A stretch of 52,330 bases of DNA from Asaia bogorensis (lineage in GTDB: Bacteria; Pseudomonadota; Alphaproteobacteria; Reyranellales; Reyranellaceae): contig CAMDQJ010000012.1 of assembly GCA_945905835.1 (NCBI GenBank), forward strand, positions 1 through 52,330, written 5' to 3'. The translations under genes were made by a program, and so were the position numbers. The notes beneath the pieces were generated by a model. That model saw nothing but the letters and a program-made list of their open reading frames with translations. It did no database searches and was not told the origin of the DNA. Numbering within the stretch: the stretch's first letter is position 1; every line of letters starts with the position of its first letter. Below, one piece after another: positions 44,002 to 52,330 of the stretch.

Positions 44002-44617
44002 GCAGTACGCGCTTCATCCAGCGAGCGGTGGCCTTGGCGTCCTGGCCATCGCTCGCCTCGAGCCTGGCGATGACGCGCTGGCGATCCTCGAGCTCACGAT
44101 TCTGGCTGAGCTTGATCTTGGTCTCGACGCGCGAGAGCGGGATACGGAAGGCGACGATATTTTTGGTCTGCGCCTCGGCATTGCCGGGCGGCAACCCGCC
44201 CAGGTTCCATTCGCCGGCGCCGGCTTCGTAGGTCTTGGCCAGCTCGGACAGCACGCGCAGCACCATCGGCGTCTCGACGAGGATTTGCGGGCGGCCATAG
44301 GCATGGACGGTGACGTAGTTCCAGGTCGGCACCTTGGCGCCGGGGCTGTACCAGGTCGGTGAGACATAGGCGTGCGGGCCCCAGAACAGTGCCAGTGAAT
44401 CGCCTGGGCGCTCGAACAGCTTCCAATGCGCATTGGCGCGCGCCATGTGGCCGATCAGCGAGCCGTGCGGCGTGCCGTCGTCCCGCCAGATCAGCGCCAT
44501 ATGGGTGGCGATCGGCGCACCCGTCTCGTCCGAGGTCATCAGCAGGGCCCAGCCATGGTCCCGCATGATCTCCCGGCCGGTGGTTTCGTCGCCTTCGAAG
44601 GCCTTGGGAATGTACAT
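43994..44617 (-). CDS. FMN-binding negative transcriptional regulator, PaiB family
   Basis: The 207-residue protein matches the PaiB family, flavin-binding proteins first described as repressors of sporulation and protease genes in Bacillus. Family segments are MYIPKAFE at the start, GWALLMTSDETGAPIATHMALIW, GHMARANAHWKLFE, FWGPHAYVSPTWYSP and VPTWNYVTVHAYGR. Many members are probably enzymes rather than DNA-binding proteins. The start is the ATG at 44617, because upstream residues are not conserved. It is divergent from the dienelactone hydrolase gene. Confidence 0.9.
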   Translation of the reverse strand: MYIPKAFEGDETTGREIMRDHGWALLMTSDETGAPIATHMALIWRDDGTPHGSLIGHMARANAHWKLFERPGDSLALFWGPHAYVSPTWYSPGAKVPTWNYVTVHAYGRPQILVETPMVLRVLSELAKTYEAGAGEWNLGGLPPGNAEAQTKNIVAFRIPLSRVETKIKLSQNRELEDRQRVIARLEASDGQDAKATARWMKRVLPT

Positions 44618-44714
44618 CTCTGGGCTCGCTCTGCGGGCTGGGTGGGCGGGTCGGGTGGTTGAACGGCGCGGCCTTACCATGTTCCAATACCGCCCGTAAC
44701 CGGGAGGAATTCTC

Positions 44715-45386
44715 ATGGGTGAAGATATCCGTCTTAAGTCTGCGGCCGGCGAAATCGGCGTCTATCTGGCGACGCCGAAGGGCACGGCCAAAGGCGGCAT
44801 CGTGGTCATCCAGGAAATTTTCGGCGTCAACCATCACATCAAGGCCGTCACCGACTTCTTCGCGGCCCAAGGCTACATCGCGCTCGCCCCGCGCTTCTTC
44901 GATCACATCAAGACCGGCATCGAGCTGGGCTACACGCCTGACACCATCGCCGAGGGCCGTGGCTACGTGATGCAGCCGGGTTTCACCGACAAGGCGGTAC
45001 AGGACGTCGATGCGGCCATCAAGGAGCTGAAGGGCCGCGGCTGCAAGAAGGTCGGCGTCACGGGATATTGCTGGGGCGGCACGATCTCTTGGCTGGCGGC
45101 GACCCGGCTCAAGCCGGATGCGGTGTCGGGTTACTACGGCGGAGGCATCCACGGCGCGCGCAACGAAAAGCCCACGGTGCCGATGCAGCTCCATTTCGGC
45201 GACAAGGACATGCATATCCCGATGACGCACGTGAACGAACTGCGCCAGCTCCATCCCGGCGTGCAGATCTTTGACTATCCGGCCGACCACGGCTTCCATT
45301 GCGACGAGCGCGGCTCCTGGGACGCCGCGGCCTCCAAGCAGGCGATGGCCCGCACGCTGGAGTTCTTCGGAAAGCATGTCGGCTAG
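44715..45386 (+). CDS. Dienelactone hydrolase family protein
   Basis: The 223-residue alpha/beta hydrolase has the DLH pattern with a Cys nucleophile in GVTGYCWGGTISW near residue 123, Asp in FGDKDMHIP near 170 and His in ADHGFHCDERGSW near 200, the Cys-Asp-His triad of dienelactone hydrolases. The start VVIQEIFGVNHHIK follows the family. DLH opens dienelactones in chloroaromatic degradation, but many members act on other esters. It has a strong GGAGGAATT ribosome site. It is followed by a nested palindrome and then the CoA transferase gene. Confidence 0.92.
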   Translation: MGEDIRLKSAAGEIGVYLATPKGTAKGGIVVIQEIFGVNHHIKAVTDFFAAQGYIALAPRFFDHIKTGIELGYTPDTIAEGRGYVMQPGFTDKAVQDVDAAIKELKGRGCKKVGVTGYCWGGTISWLAATRLKPDAVSGYYGGGIHGARNEKPTVPMQLHFGDKDMHIPMTHVNELRQLHPGVQIFDYPADHGFHCDERGSWDAAASKQAMARTLEFFGKHVG

Positions 45387-45460
45387 CTGGGGGCGCGCCA
45401 CTCCAGTGGCGCGATCGTGATTCATGAGAAGACGCGCCGCTGGAGTGGCGCGCCCCCAGC
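45386..45460. repeat. Nested palindrome between DLH and CoA transferase genes
   Basis: Arms of 28 bases (45386-45413 and 45433-45460) are inverted copies with one mismatch, separated by 19 bases. Each arm is itself a palindrome (CGCGCCACT-CC-AGTGGCGCG). The result can form a large hairpin or a cruciform. It begins at the last base of the DLH stop codon and ends 6 bases before the next ATG. It may be a dispersed element or act as a terminator. Confidence 0.85.
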
Positions 45461-45466
45461 GATGAC

Positions 45467-46705
45467 ATGAAACGTCCAGCCAAACGTTCTTTCGAACCCG
45501 ATGCGCGTGGGCCCCTGCACGGGGTCCGCGTCGTCGATCTGTCGCGGCTGGTCGCCGGAAATATCCTGACGCTGCAGCTCGCCGATTTCGGCGCCGAGGT
45601 CATCAAGATCGAGCCGCCCGAGGGCGACACGCTGCGCTCGTGGCGGGTCAAGGGTATCGAGACGGCGTGGAAGGTCTATGCCCGCAACAAGAAAAGCGTG
45701 GCGATCGACCTGCGCTCCGAAGGTGGCCGCGCCATCGTGAAGAAGCTCGCGGCCTCGGGGCAGATCCTGGTCGAGAGTTTTAGGCCGGGTGTGATGGAGG
45801 ACATGGGCCTCTCGCCCCAGGAACTGCACGCCATCAACCCCAAGCTGGTGATCGTGCGCATTTCCGGCTGGGGCCAGGATGGCCGTTTCAAGCACAAGCC
45901 CGGTTTCGGCACGCTGATCGAGGGCTATAGCGGCTTCGCCTCGATGAACGGCTTCGGTGACCGCGAACCGGTGCTGCCGCCGATGTATCTCGCCGACGCC
46001 ATGGCTGCCCTCTACGGCTACGGCGCGGTGATGGTGGCGTTGCGCGAGGTCGAGGTGAACGGCGGCAAGGGCCAGACACTCGACCTGCCGCTGTTCGATC
46101 CATTGTTCTCGGTGCTGGGCCCGCAGGCCGCCAACTACAAGCTGACCGGCGAGGTGAAAGTCCGCACCGGCAGCCGCTCGACCAATGCCGCCCCGCGCAA
46201 CGTCTATCGCACGAAAGACGACCACTACGTCTGCCTCTCGGCCTCGACCCAGGGCATGGCCGAGCGCGTGCTCGTCAAGATCGGCCGGCCGGAACTCACC
46301 AAGGACCCGCGCTTTGCCACCAACATCGAGCGGGTCAAGCACGGCATCGAGCTCGATGCCATCATCGGCGGCTTTATCGTCGCGCGCGATCTTGCGGAAA
46401 ATCTGAAGTTCTTCGACGAGGCCGGCGTCACCATCGGGCCGGTCTACGACATCGCCCAGATCGTGCAGGACGACTACGTGCTGGAGCGCGAGGCGCTGAT
46501 CGAGATCCCCGACGACGAAATGGGCGAGCTGCCAACCCATCCGCCGGTGCCGCGGCTGTCCGGCACGCCGGGCACCTTGCGCGCCGGCGCTCCCACGGTC
46601 GGCCAGGACAACGAGGCGCTGCTGAAGCCGCTGCTGGGCGAGGCCGAATACGAGAAGCTGCGCCAGGCTGGGGCCATCGCCGCCGGAAAAGGAAAAACCA
46701 AGTGA
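45467..46705 (+). CDS. Class III CoA transferase (CaiB/BaiF family)
   Basis: The 412-residue protein moves CoA between acyl-CoA and a free acid. It has the family pattern GPLHGVRVVDLSRLVAGNILTLQLADFGAEVIKIE near the start, NKKSVAIDLRSEGGRAIVKKL near residue 75, the catalytic Asp in MYLADAMAALYGYG near 178, and the small C-terminal domain (KFFDEAGVTIGPVYDI near 312). The gene overlaps the next by a GTGA junction, so transferase and lyase act as a pair, typical of mesaconyl/itaconyl/citramalyl-CoA type pathways. The specific acid is unknown. The start ATG lies just after a palindrome and has no strong ribosome site. Confidence 0.92.
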   Translation: MKRPAKRSFEPDARGPLHGVRVVDLSRLVAGNILTLQLADFGAEVIKIEPPEGDTLRSWRVKGIETAWKVYARNKKSVAIDLRSEGGRAIVKKLAASGQILVESFRPGVMEDMGLSPQELHAINPKLVIVRISGWGQDGRFKHKPGFGTLIEGYSGFASMNGFGDREPVLPPMYLADAMAALYGYGAVMVALREVEVNGGKGQTLDLPLFDPLFSVLGPQAANYKLTGEVKVRTGSRSTNAAPRNVYRTKDDHYVCLSASTQGMAERVLVKIGRPELTKDPRFATNIERVKHGIELDAIIGGFIVARDLAENLKFFDEAGVTIGPVYDIAQIVQDDYVLEREALIEIPDDEMGELPTHPPVPRLSGTPGTLRAGAPTVGQDNEALLKPLLGEAEYEKLRQAGAIAAGKGKTK

Positions 46706-47610
46706 ACCGACCCGTTCCGCCTGTCTGGCGCTCGATCCTCTACGTGCCGGGCAATGTCCCGAAGTTCATCGACAAGGCGCACGAGCGCGGCGCCGATTGC
46801 GTGCTGGTCGACCTCGAGGACAGCGTCACCGTGTCCGAGAAGCCCACGGCACGCGCCATGCTGGCGGAGACGATGAAGAAGGTCGTGCGCGGCGGCGCCG
46901 ATGTCGCCGTGCGCATCAACCGGCCGCTGCGGCTGGCCATCCCCGACATCGAGGCGGCGGTGCGGCCGGGCCTCTCGGCGCTGTTCATCACCAAGACCGA
47001 GGGCGCGCAGCATCTGCGCCTGCTCGACGAGGCGGTGAGCGAGCTCGAGCGCGAGCGCGGCATGAAAGTGGGCAGCGTCGGCTTCGGCGCCATGATCGAG
47101 CATCCGCGCGCTTTGCCTCACATCAACGACATCGCCGAGCACGCGCCGCGCCTCATCGGCATGATGCTGGGCGGCGAGGATTTCGCGCTGGAGACCGGTT
47201 CGCTGCCGACCGCCGACGCGCTCGAACTGCCCAAGCGCATGGTGGCGTTTGCAGCCCAGGCGCACGACGTGCCGATGATTGGCATTTTGGGCACCGTCGC
47301 CGACTATTCCGACCCCGACGCCTATCGAAAGAGCGCCGAGCGGGCGCGGCAGTTCGGCTTCTCCGGCGGCACCTGCGTGCATCCCGGCCTGGTACAGACG
47401 CTGAACAAGGCCTTCACGCCGACCGCCGATGAAGTGGCCTACGCCAAGAAGCTGATCGAGGCCGACGTAAAGGCCGCCGCGGAGGGCCGCGGCTCGTTCA
47501 CGGTCGACGGCAGGATGATCGACATTCCGGTGATCGTCCGCGCCCAACGGCTGATCGCGCGTGCCGAGGCGATCGCCCATAGGGAAATCGGGGGGCGGCG
47601 CGCTACATAA
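46702..47610 (+). CDS. HpcH/HpaI aldolase, CoA-ester lyase (citrate lyase beta-like)
   Basis: The 302-residue TIM-barrel enzyme cleaves beta-hydroxyacyl-CoA, such as malyl-CoA or citramalyl-CoA, with magnesium. Family features are WRSILYVPGNVPKFIDKA at the start, VDLEDSV near residue 36, RINRP near 72, and the metal-binding GFGAMIEHPRAL and MLGGEDFALETG near 130-158. The start is a GTG at 46702 overlapping the CoA transferase stop. Together they convert an organic acid to its CoA ester and then split it. Its 3' end overlaps the convergent gene by 8 bases. Confidence 0.93.
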   Translation: MNRPVPPVWRSILYVPGNVPKFIDKAHERGADCVLVDLEDSVTVSEKPTARAMLAETMKKVVRGGADVAVRINRPLRLAIPDIEAAVRPGLSALFITKTEGAQHLRLLDEAVSELERERGMKVGSVGFGAMIEHPRALPHINDIAEHAPRLIGMMLGGEDFALETGSLPTADALELPKRMVAFAAQAHDVPMIGILGTVADYSDPDAYRKSAERARQFGFSGGTCVHPGLVQTLNKAFTPTADEVAYAKKLIEADVKAAAEGRGSFTVDGRMIDIPVIVRAQRLIARAEAIAHREIGGRRAT

Positions 47611-48076
47611 GCTCGCGGCTGCAGGCGAGGAAGACCTCGCCTGCGGCACCCGAGCCCGTGAGGCCGGCGGCCCAAGCGGTCGGCGGATCGACCCGGACCA
47701 GCGCGGTGATCGTGTTGCTGTCGCGGAACTCGGCGATAAACCGGCCGAGCGACGGGGCGGGCAGCGTGAAGACGCCTTTCGTGAGCGTGACCGTCCAGGG
47801 CACATGGCCGTCGAAGCGCAACAGCGTCTCATGCCCGGCGTTGCCGGCGATGCGCCAGTCGTCCCGGCCGATCTCGACGCTGAAGGTCTCCTCGCCCAGG
47901 ACGTAGCGCAGCTCGAAGCGCTTGCCGTCCGCTGTCGTCGAAAGGCCGCACAGGGAGCGGCCCGCTTTGTCGGTGCCGCCGAACGCCGTCCAGTCGCCCG
48001 CGCGCATGAACTCAGCCGTCTCCGCCAGGGCGGCGGAGGCGGCGAGGCACAGGATCGACGTGGCGACGATCCGCAT
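47603..48076 (-). CDS. Secreted protein of unknown function
   Basis: The 157-residue protein has a clear signal peptide (MRIVATSILCLAASAALAETA; cleavage near residue 19). The mature part is about 140 residues, mainly beta-strand in appearance (FELRYVLGEETFSVEIGRDDWRIAG), with only two mature cysteines (near residues 43 and 152), which may form a disulfide. I do not recognise the family. It is convergent with the CoA-ester lyase gene and precedes the bc1 terminator. Confidence 0.75.
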   Translation of the reverse strand: MRIVATSILCLAASAALAETAEFMRAGDWTAFGGTDKAGRSLCGLSTTADGKRFELRYVLGEETFSVEIGRDDWRIAGNAGHETLLRFDGHVPWTVTLTKGVFTLPAPSLGRFIAEFRDSNTITALVRVDPPTAWAAGLTGSGAAGEVFLACSRELM

Positions 48077-48092
48077 CGGGCCAGTCTACAAG

Positions 48093-48122
48093 AAAAAGCC
48101 GCGGCTCGAAGGCCGCGGCTTT
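48093..48122 (-). terminator. Rho-independent terminator of the petABC operon
   Basis: A perfect 11-base-pair stem (arms 48095-48105 and 48112-48122) with a six-base loop is followed on the minus strand by TTTTTCTT. It lies 25 bases beyond the petC stop codon. Confidence 0.85.
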
Positions 48123-48146
48123 GTCGTCATTGGAGAGGCCCGTGCC

Positions 48147-48929
48147 TCAGTGCTTGTCGGCCCACACCTGGCGCTTCACGGCATACATCAGGCCGGCCAT
48201 GGCGAGCAGGAACAGGATGACGCGAACGCCGGTGCGCTTGCGGTCTTCCATGTGCGGCTCCGACGTCCAGGCGAGGAACTCCACGATGTCGGCAGACATC
48301 TGGTCGACCGTCGCTTTCGTGCCGTCGGCATAGGTCACCTTGCCGTCGGCGAGCGGCGCCGGCATGGCGATCTTGTGGCCGGGATAGTATGTGTTGAAGT
48401 TGTCGTCCTTGGTGACGGCGAACTCCTTGATCTGCTCGGGCTTCAGCTTGGCGAAGTCGACATAGCCGGTGAGCAGCGCGTGGACGTAATCGGCGCCGTC
48501 CTCCCGCGCCTTGATCATGACGCTGAGGTCGGGCGGCGCATGGCCGCCGTTGGCCGCCGCCGCCGCCAGCTCGTTGGCGAACGGCTTCTTGAAGCGGTCC
48601 GACGGACGGGCCGGCCGCTCGATCGCCGAGCCGTCGTCGCCGATGTCGGGCACGGTGATTTCCGAGGCGATCACCTTCACCTGGTTCTCGGTCAGGCCGA
48701 GAGCCATCAGGTTGCGGTAGGCCACGTACTGCAGCGAATGGCAGGCCGCACAGACTTCCTTGTAGACCTGGAAACCGCGCTGGGCGGCGGCGCGGTCGTA
48801 GGTACCGAACGGGCCCTGGAAGTGCCAGTGCTTGTGCGGCGGATGGACCTCGCCGCCGGCGGCGATGGCGGCGACGCCGGTCGTGAGGGCGGCAAGCGCG
48901 ATGGCGCCGGTGAGGATCAGTTTGCGCAT
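48147..48929 (-). CDS. petC: Cytochrome c1 subunit of the bc1 complex
   Basis: Cytochrome c1 passes electrons from the Rieske centre to cytochrome c in the cytochrome bc1 complex. The 260-residue protein has a signal peptide (residues 1-24), the heme c motif CAACH at about residue 60 (in VYKEVCAACHSLQYVAYRNL), the heme Met region HKIAMPAPLADG near 187, and a C-terminal membrane anchor (VRVILFLLAMAGLMYAVKRQVW). It is the last gene of petA-petB-petC, starting four bases after petB. Complex III needs all three. Confidence 0.96.
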   Translation of the reverse strand: MRKLILTGAIALAALTTGVAAIAAGGEVHPPHKHWHFQGPFGTYDRAAAQRGFQVYKEVCAACHSLQYVAYRNLMALGLTENQVKVIASEITVPDIGDDGSAIERPARPSDRFKKPFANELAAAAANGGHAPPDLSVMIKAREDGADYVHALLTGYVDFAKLKPEQIKEFAVTKDDNFNTYYPGHKIAMPAPLADGKVTYADGTKATVDQMSADIVEFLAWTSEPHMEDRKRTGVRVILFLLAMAGLMYAVKRQVWADKH

Positions 48930-48933
48930 CGGC

Positions 48934-50169
48934 TTAGCTCGCCTTCTTCTTGAGCACCGCGTCGGCGATGCTGGGAGGCAACGGCAAGGGCCGTTCGATC
49001 TTGCCGAGGACCGGCAGCAGGATGAGGAAGTGGAAGAAGTAGTAGGCCGTGGCGAGCTGCGACAGCGGCACCAGCCAGCCTTCCGGCGGCTTGGCGCCGC
49101 AATAGCCGAGCACGAAGAGGTCGGCCACCAGCACGAACATGAACCACTTGTAGATCGGCCGGAACGTCGCCGAGCGCACGCGCGAGCTGTCGAGCCACGG
49201 CAGCACGAACAGCACCGCGATGGCGCCGAACATCGCGATCACGCCGCCCAGCTTGTCGGGGATGGCGCGCAGGATGGCGTAGTAGGGCAGGAAGTACCAT
49301 TCCGGCACGATGTGCGTCGGCGTCACCAGCGGGTCGGCCGGGATGTAGTTGGCCGCGTCGCCCATGATGTCGGGCATGAAGAAGACGAAGACCGAGAACA
49401 CGATCAGGAACACCACGACGCCGAAGCCATCCTTCATCGTGTAGTAGGGATGGAACGGTACGGTGTCCTGCGGCCCCTTGGGGTCGATGCCCAGCGGGTT
49501 GTTCGAGCCGTGCTGATGCAGCGCCACGATGTGCAGCGCCACCACCGCGACGATGACGAACGGCAGCAGGTAGTGCAGGGCGTAGAAGCGGTTGAGCGTC
49601 GGGTTGTCGACCGCGAAGCCGCCCCACAGCCAGTCGACGATCGACTGGCCGACGATCGGGATGGCCGAGAACAGGTTGGTGATGACGGTGGCGCCCCAGA
49701 AGCTCATCTGGCCCCACGGCAGCACGTAACCCATGAACGCCGTCGCCATCAACAGCAGGAAGATGACCACGCCCAGGATCCACAGCAGTTCGCGCGGCGT
49801 CTTGTAGGAGCCGTAGTACATGCCGCGGAAGATGTGGATGTAGACGGCGATGAAGAAGAACGACGCGCCGTTCATGTGCAGGTCGCGCATCAGCCAGCCC
49901 GACGGCACGTCGCGGTCGATGCGCTCGACAGAGGCGAAGGCCAGGTCGACGTGCGGCGTGTAGTTGGTCGCCAGCACGATGCCGGTGGCGATCATCAGCA
50001 CCAGCATGACCGTGGCGATGGCGCCGAAATTCCAGAAGTAGTTGAAATTCCTGGGCGTCGGGAAGGTATTATATTCCTTCTCGAGGTACGAGAAGATCGG
50101 CAGGCGGTGATCGATCCAGGCGACCAACTTGTTGTTGAAGACCGGCGGAGCGCCGTGAGACGAGGCCAT
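48934..50169 (-). CDS. petB: Cytochrome b subunit of the bc1 complex
   Basis: Cytochrome b holds both b hemes and the quinol oxidation and quinone reduction sites. The 411-residue integral membrane protein has the family start [21 protein letters not shown], the heme helices with His pairs ([22 protein letters not shown] and [22 protein letters not shown]), the [15 protein letters not shown] quinol-site segment and the [21 protein letters not shown] signature near residue 280. An N-terminal charged segment of about 30 residues is usual. It is translated between petA and petC. Confidence 0.97.
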   Translation of the reverse strand: MASSHGAPPVFNNKLVAWIDHRLPIFSYLEKEYNTFPTPRNFNYFWNFGAIATVMLVLMIATGIVLATNYTPHVDLAFASVERIDRDVPSGWLMRDLHMNGASFFFIAVYIHIFRGMYYGSYKTPRELLWILGVVIFLLLMATAFMGYVLPWGQMSFWGATVITNLFSAIPIVGQSIVDWLWGGFAVDNPTLNRFYALHYLLPFVIVAVVALHIVALHQHGSNNPLGIDPKGPQDTVPFHPYYTMKDGFGVVVFLIVFSVFVFFMPDIMGDAANYIPADPLVTPTHIVPEWYFLPYYAILRAIPDKLGGVIAMFGAIAVLFVLPWLDSSRVRSATFRPIYKWFMFVLVADLFVLGYCGAKPPEGWLVPLSQLATAYYFFHFLILLPVLGKIERPLPLPPSIADAVLKKKAS

Positions 50170-50192
50170 TGCTCAGAACTCCTGAAAGGCGA

Positions 50193-50759
50193 TCAGCCGA
50201 TGCGGACGAGGGTGTCGGAAACGAAGACGTAGTCGGGCAGCACGAGGTTCTTCGGCGCCGGTCCCTTGCGAATGCGTCCCGCGGTGTCGTAGTGCGAGCC
50301 GTGGCAGGGGCAGAACCATCCGCCGTAATCGCCGCGCGGGTCGCCGCTATTGGTGCCGAGCGGCACGCAGCCGAGATGGGTGCAGGTGCCGACCAGGATC
50401 AGCCATTCGCGGCGGACCTTCTTGGTCGAGTCGGTGACGCGAGAATCGTCGGTCGCCGGATCGGGCAGATCGGAGAGCTTCACCGCCTCGGCCTGCTTGA
50501 TCTCCTCCGGCGTGCGGCGGCGGATGAACACCGGCTTGCCGCGCCACTTCACCGTGATCGCCTGGCCGACCTGGATGGCCGAAATGTTCACCTCGACCGA
50601 GGCCAGCGCCAGCGTGTCGGCGGCGGGATTGAGATTGTTGATGAACGGCCAAGCCGTGGCGACGGCGCCGATCGCGGCCAACGAGCCGGTCGCGACCATG
50701 AGAAAATCGCGCCGCGTCGGATCGCCGTGCGCGTCGGCCGGAATAGTGGAAGAAGCCAT
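50193..50759 (-). CDS. petA: Rieske iron-sulfur protein of the bc1 complex
   Basis: The 188-residue Rieske protein has a twin-arginine membrane signal ([28 protein letters not shown]) that anchors it, a short hinge, and the [2Fe-2S] domain with both ligand boxes: CTHLGC near residue 128 and CPCHGSH near 148. The ligand pairs are Cys/His in each box, with a disulfide formed by the outer cysteines. The ATG at 50759 is chosen since longer extensions upstream lack the family features and overlap the promoter. It is the first gene of the operon. Confidence 0.96.
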   Translation of the reverse strand: MASSTIPADAHGDPTRRDFLMVATGSLAAIGAVATAWPFINNLNPAADTLALASVEVNISAIQVGQAITVKWRGKPVFIRRRTPEEIKQAEAVKLSDLPDPATDDSRVTDSTKKVRREWLILVGTCTHLGCVPLGTNSGDPRGDYGGWFCPCHGSHYDTAGRIRKGPAPKNLVLPDYVFVSDTLVRIG

Positions 50760-50806
50760 TGCTTTGTACGTCCCCTGCTCTTGTACGCTCCCCGGGAGTT
50801 GGAACG

Positions 50807-50836
50807 TTATAAACGGGAAAGCCCCTTTAGTTTCAA
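50807..50836 (-). promoter_or_regulatory. Putative petABC promoter
   Basis: On the minus strand TTGAAA (50836-50831) and TTATAA (50812-50807) are separated by 18 bases, about 50 bases upstream of the petA start. This matches a housekeeping-sigma promoter. The site is a plausible target region for PetR, but I see no clear repeated operator. Confidence 0.6.
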
Positions 50837-50929
50837 GCCTCTGTTGTCGCAGGCGACTTGGGCGCGGCGCTGTGACAGCGTGCCGCACGGCCATTGCTTT
50901 CGCGACGCGGACAGGAACCGGAAAGAGTC

Positions 50930-51403
50930 ATGCGACTAGCGCTGTTCGAGCCCGATATCCCGCAGAATCTCGGCGCCTTCATCAGGCTGGCGGCCGGCCT
51001 TGGCGTGGCCCTCGATATCGTCGAGCCCTGTGGATTTCCCGTCGATGATAAGCGCATCCGCCGCGCCGCCATGGACTATTACGACCTCGCCACCATCGTC
51101 CGGCACGCCTCCTGGGAGGCTTTTTGCCGTGACCGGCCGGCGGGACGGCTGGTCCTGCTGACCACGGCGGGCGACACGGCCTTCCCCGAGGTGACATTCC
51201 AGGCGAGCGATATCCTGCTGCTCGGCCGGGAAAGCGCCGGCGTACCGAAGGACGTCCACGACGCCGCGGCCCTTCGCCTGCGCATCCCGCTGCAGCCCGG
51301 CGCCCGTTCGCTCAATGTCGCGCTGGCGGCGGCAGTGGTATTGAGCGAGGGCCTGCGGCAAACCAACAGCTTTCCGGCGGCGGGCTTTCCCCGAGGATCA
51401 TGA
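50930..51403 (+). CDS. trmL: tRNA (cytidine(34)-2'-O)-methyltransferase
   Basis: TrmL methylates the 2'-O of the wobble nucleotide in tRNA-Leu isoacceptors. The 157-residue single-domain SPOUT protein has the family motifs: [32 protein letters not shown] at the start, [15 protein letters not shown] near residue 100, and the knotted C-terminus [27 protein letters not shown]. The ATG at 50930 is selected because the protein then begins [11 protein letters not shown], as in the family. It overlaps hemF by ATGA and is divergent from petA. Confidence 0.94.
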   Translation: MRLALFEPDIPQNLGAFIRLAAGLGVALDIVEPCGFPVDDKRIRRAAMDYYDLATIVRHASWEAFCRDRPAGRLVLLTTAGDTAFPEVTFQASDILLLGRESAGVPKDVHDAAALRLRIPLQPGARSLNVALAAAVVLSEGLRQTNSFPAAGFPRGS

Positions 51404-52323
51404 GCAAGTCAACCCGTACTGCCACCGGCCCCAACGGCCCCTCCAAGCTGCCCGACGACGCGACCGTGGCCCGCTGGAAAGACGAGGCGCGGCACTGGTT
51501 CGCGCGGCTGCGCGACCGCATCTGCGGCGAATTCGAGAAAATCGAGGATGAGCTCTCAGGCACGCACCGCGAGTTGCCGGTCGGCCGCTTCCAGCGCAAG
51601 GACTGGCGGCGCGAGGAAGGGCCCGGCGGCGCGGATCGCGGCGGCGGCACCATGGCTCTGATGGGCGGCCGCGTGTTCGAGAAGGTGGGCGTGAACGTCT
51701 CGACCGTCTTTGGCGAATTCAGTCCGGAGTTCCGCAGCCAGATTCCCGGCGCGGCGGAGGATCCACGGTTCTTCGCCTCGGGCATCTCGCTGGTGGCGCA
51801 TATGCGTTCGCCCCGGGTGCCGGCCGTTCACATGAACACGCGCTTCATCGCCACGACGCGCGCCTGGTTCGGCGGCGGCGGCGATCTGACGCCAATGACG
51901 CCGCACGAGCCCGACACGCGCGCCTTCCATGCCGCGTTCAAGGTGGCCTGCGACCGGCACGATCCGACCTACTACCCGCGCTTCAAGGAATGGTGCGACG
52001 AATACTTCTATCTGCCGCATCGCGGCGAGGCGCGCGGGGTGGGCGGCATCTTCTACGACTACCTCGACAGCGGCGATCATGCGCGCGACTTCGCCTTCAC
52101 GCGCGATATCGGCGAGACCTTCCTCAACATCTATCCCAGGCTGGTGCGTCACCACATGAACGAGCCGTGGACCGCCGCCGAGCGCGAGCACCAGCTCGTG
52201 CGCCGCGGTCGCTACGTCGAGTTCAACCTGCTGCACGACCGCGGCACCAAGTTCGGCCTGATGACCGGCGGCAATGTCGAGGCGATCCTGATGTCGCTGC
52301 CACCCGAGGCGAGGTGGCCCTGA
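51400..52323 (+). CDS. hemF: Oxygen-dependent coproporphyrinogen III oxidase
   Basis: HemF decarboxylates coproporphyrinogen III to protoporphyrinogen IX with O2, late in heme synthesis. The 307-residue protein has the family blocks [69 protein letters not shown] and [25 protein letters not shown], and [28 protein letters not shown] near the C-terminus. It ends EARWP, the short alphaproteobacterial C-terminus, so the gene is complete just before the window end. It overlaps trmL by one ATGA. Its proximity to the bc1 genes fits the need for heme, but they are divergent. Confidence 0.96.
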   Translation: MSKSTRTATGPNGPSKLPDDATVARWKDEARHWFARLRDRICGEFEKIEDELSGTHRELPVGRFQRKDWRREEGPGGADRGGGTMALMGGRVFEKVGVNVSTVFGEFSPEFRSQIPGAAEDPRFFASGISLVAHMRSPRVPAVHMNTRFIATTRAWFGGGGDLTPMTPHEPDTRAFHAAFKVACDRHDPTYYPRFKEWCDEYFYLPHRGEARGVGGIFYDYLDSGDHARDFAFTRDIGETFLNIYPRLVRHHMNEPWTAAEREHQLVRRGRYVEFNLLHDRGTKFGLMTGGNVEAILMSLPPEARWP

Positions 52324-52330
52324 CGGTCGT

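Noticed and set aside
52290..52323. Truncated HemF C-terminus
   Set aside because: The shorter ending (SLPPEARWP) is the normal form in alphaproteobacteria, so the gene is complete.

Overview
The window is GC-rich, tightly packed chromosomal DNA of an alphaproteobacterium. Signs of this are a PetP/PetR regulator pair, a cytochrome bc1 operon in the order petA-petB-petC, a phasin gene, a lgt-midA-pgeF block, an aerobic hemF, UbiK and HldD. The mix of tripartite-tricarboxylate (Bug) binding protein, LLM flavin oxidoreductases, class III CoA transferase and hydantoinase genes would fit a Reyranella-like or other free-living Rhodospirillales/Rhizobiales lineage. That lineage guess is inference only. 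I see no rRNA, tRNA, CRISPR array, phage, transposase or conjugation gene.

Layout. 0.2-3.5 kb: uvrC, pgsA, moaD, moaE (DNA repair, phospholipid and molybdopterin synthesis). 3.6-9.2 kb: a regulatory block with a frameshifted ilvE, a GST, petP-petR, a sensor kinase and a second ilvE. 9.2-13.7 kb: csaA, phasin, TetR, proC, enoyl-CoA hydratase, hldD, ubiK. 13.7-17.3 kb: hyuA-hyuB. 17.35-18.05 kb: a chimeric relic made of two unrelated gene halves. 18.4-22.8 kb: ybjN, lgt, midA, pgeF, and an unknown lipoprotein. 23.1-31.1 kb: an oligopeptide-type ABC importer with two paralogous binding proteins and a fused double ATPase, followed by a Bug binding protein. 31.1-36.4 kb: a partly decayed catabolic stretch with a permease fragment, an intact M81 peptidase, a RidA gene with a stop, a frameshifted hydrolase and two LLM oxidoreductases. 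36.5-40.1 kb: prs, rplY, pth, ychF. 40.1-44.0 kb: a broken RidA gene, then divergent phoX and phytase-like esterase genes. 44-48 kb: a PaiB-like protein, a dienelactone hydrolase, a CoA transferase, a CoA-ester lyase and a secreted unknown. 48.1-50.8 kb: the bc1 operon (minus strand). 50.9-52.3 kb: trmL, hemF.

How the parts work together. PetP-PetR are, by homology, regulators of the bc1 operon that lies about 42 kb away in the same window; here a histidine kinase gene directly follows petR. The peptide importer, the M81 peptidase, RidA and LLM genes form a plausible uptake-and-breakdown unit whose peripheral genes are decaying. Six loci are broken: ilvE, the aminotransferase/NrtA-like chimera (two halves), the ABC permease, two RidA genes and an alpha/beta hydrolase. 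This is unusual for so compact a stretch.

No clearly new defence or mobile system is present. The most interesting signals are regulatory dyads (phasin and ilvE promoters, the phoX divergent region), nested palindromes, and two independent RidA-family genes interrupted by UAG inside the same conserved motif.
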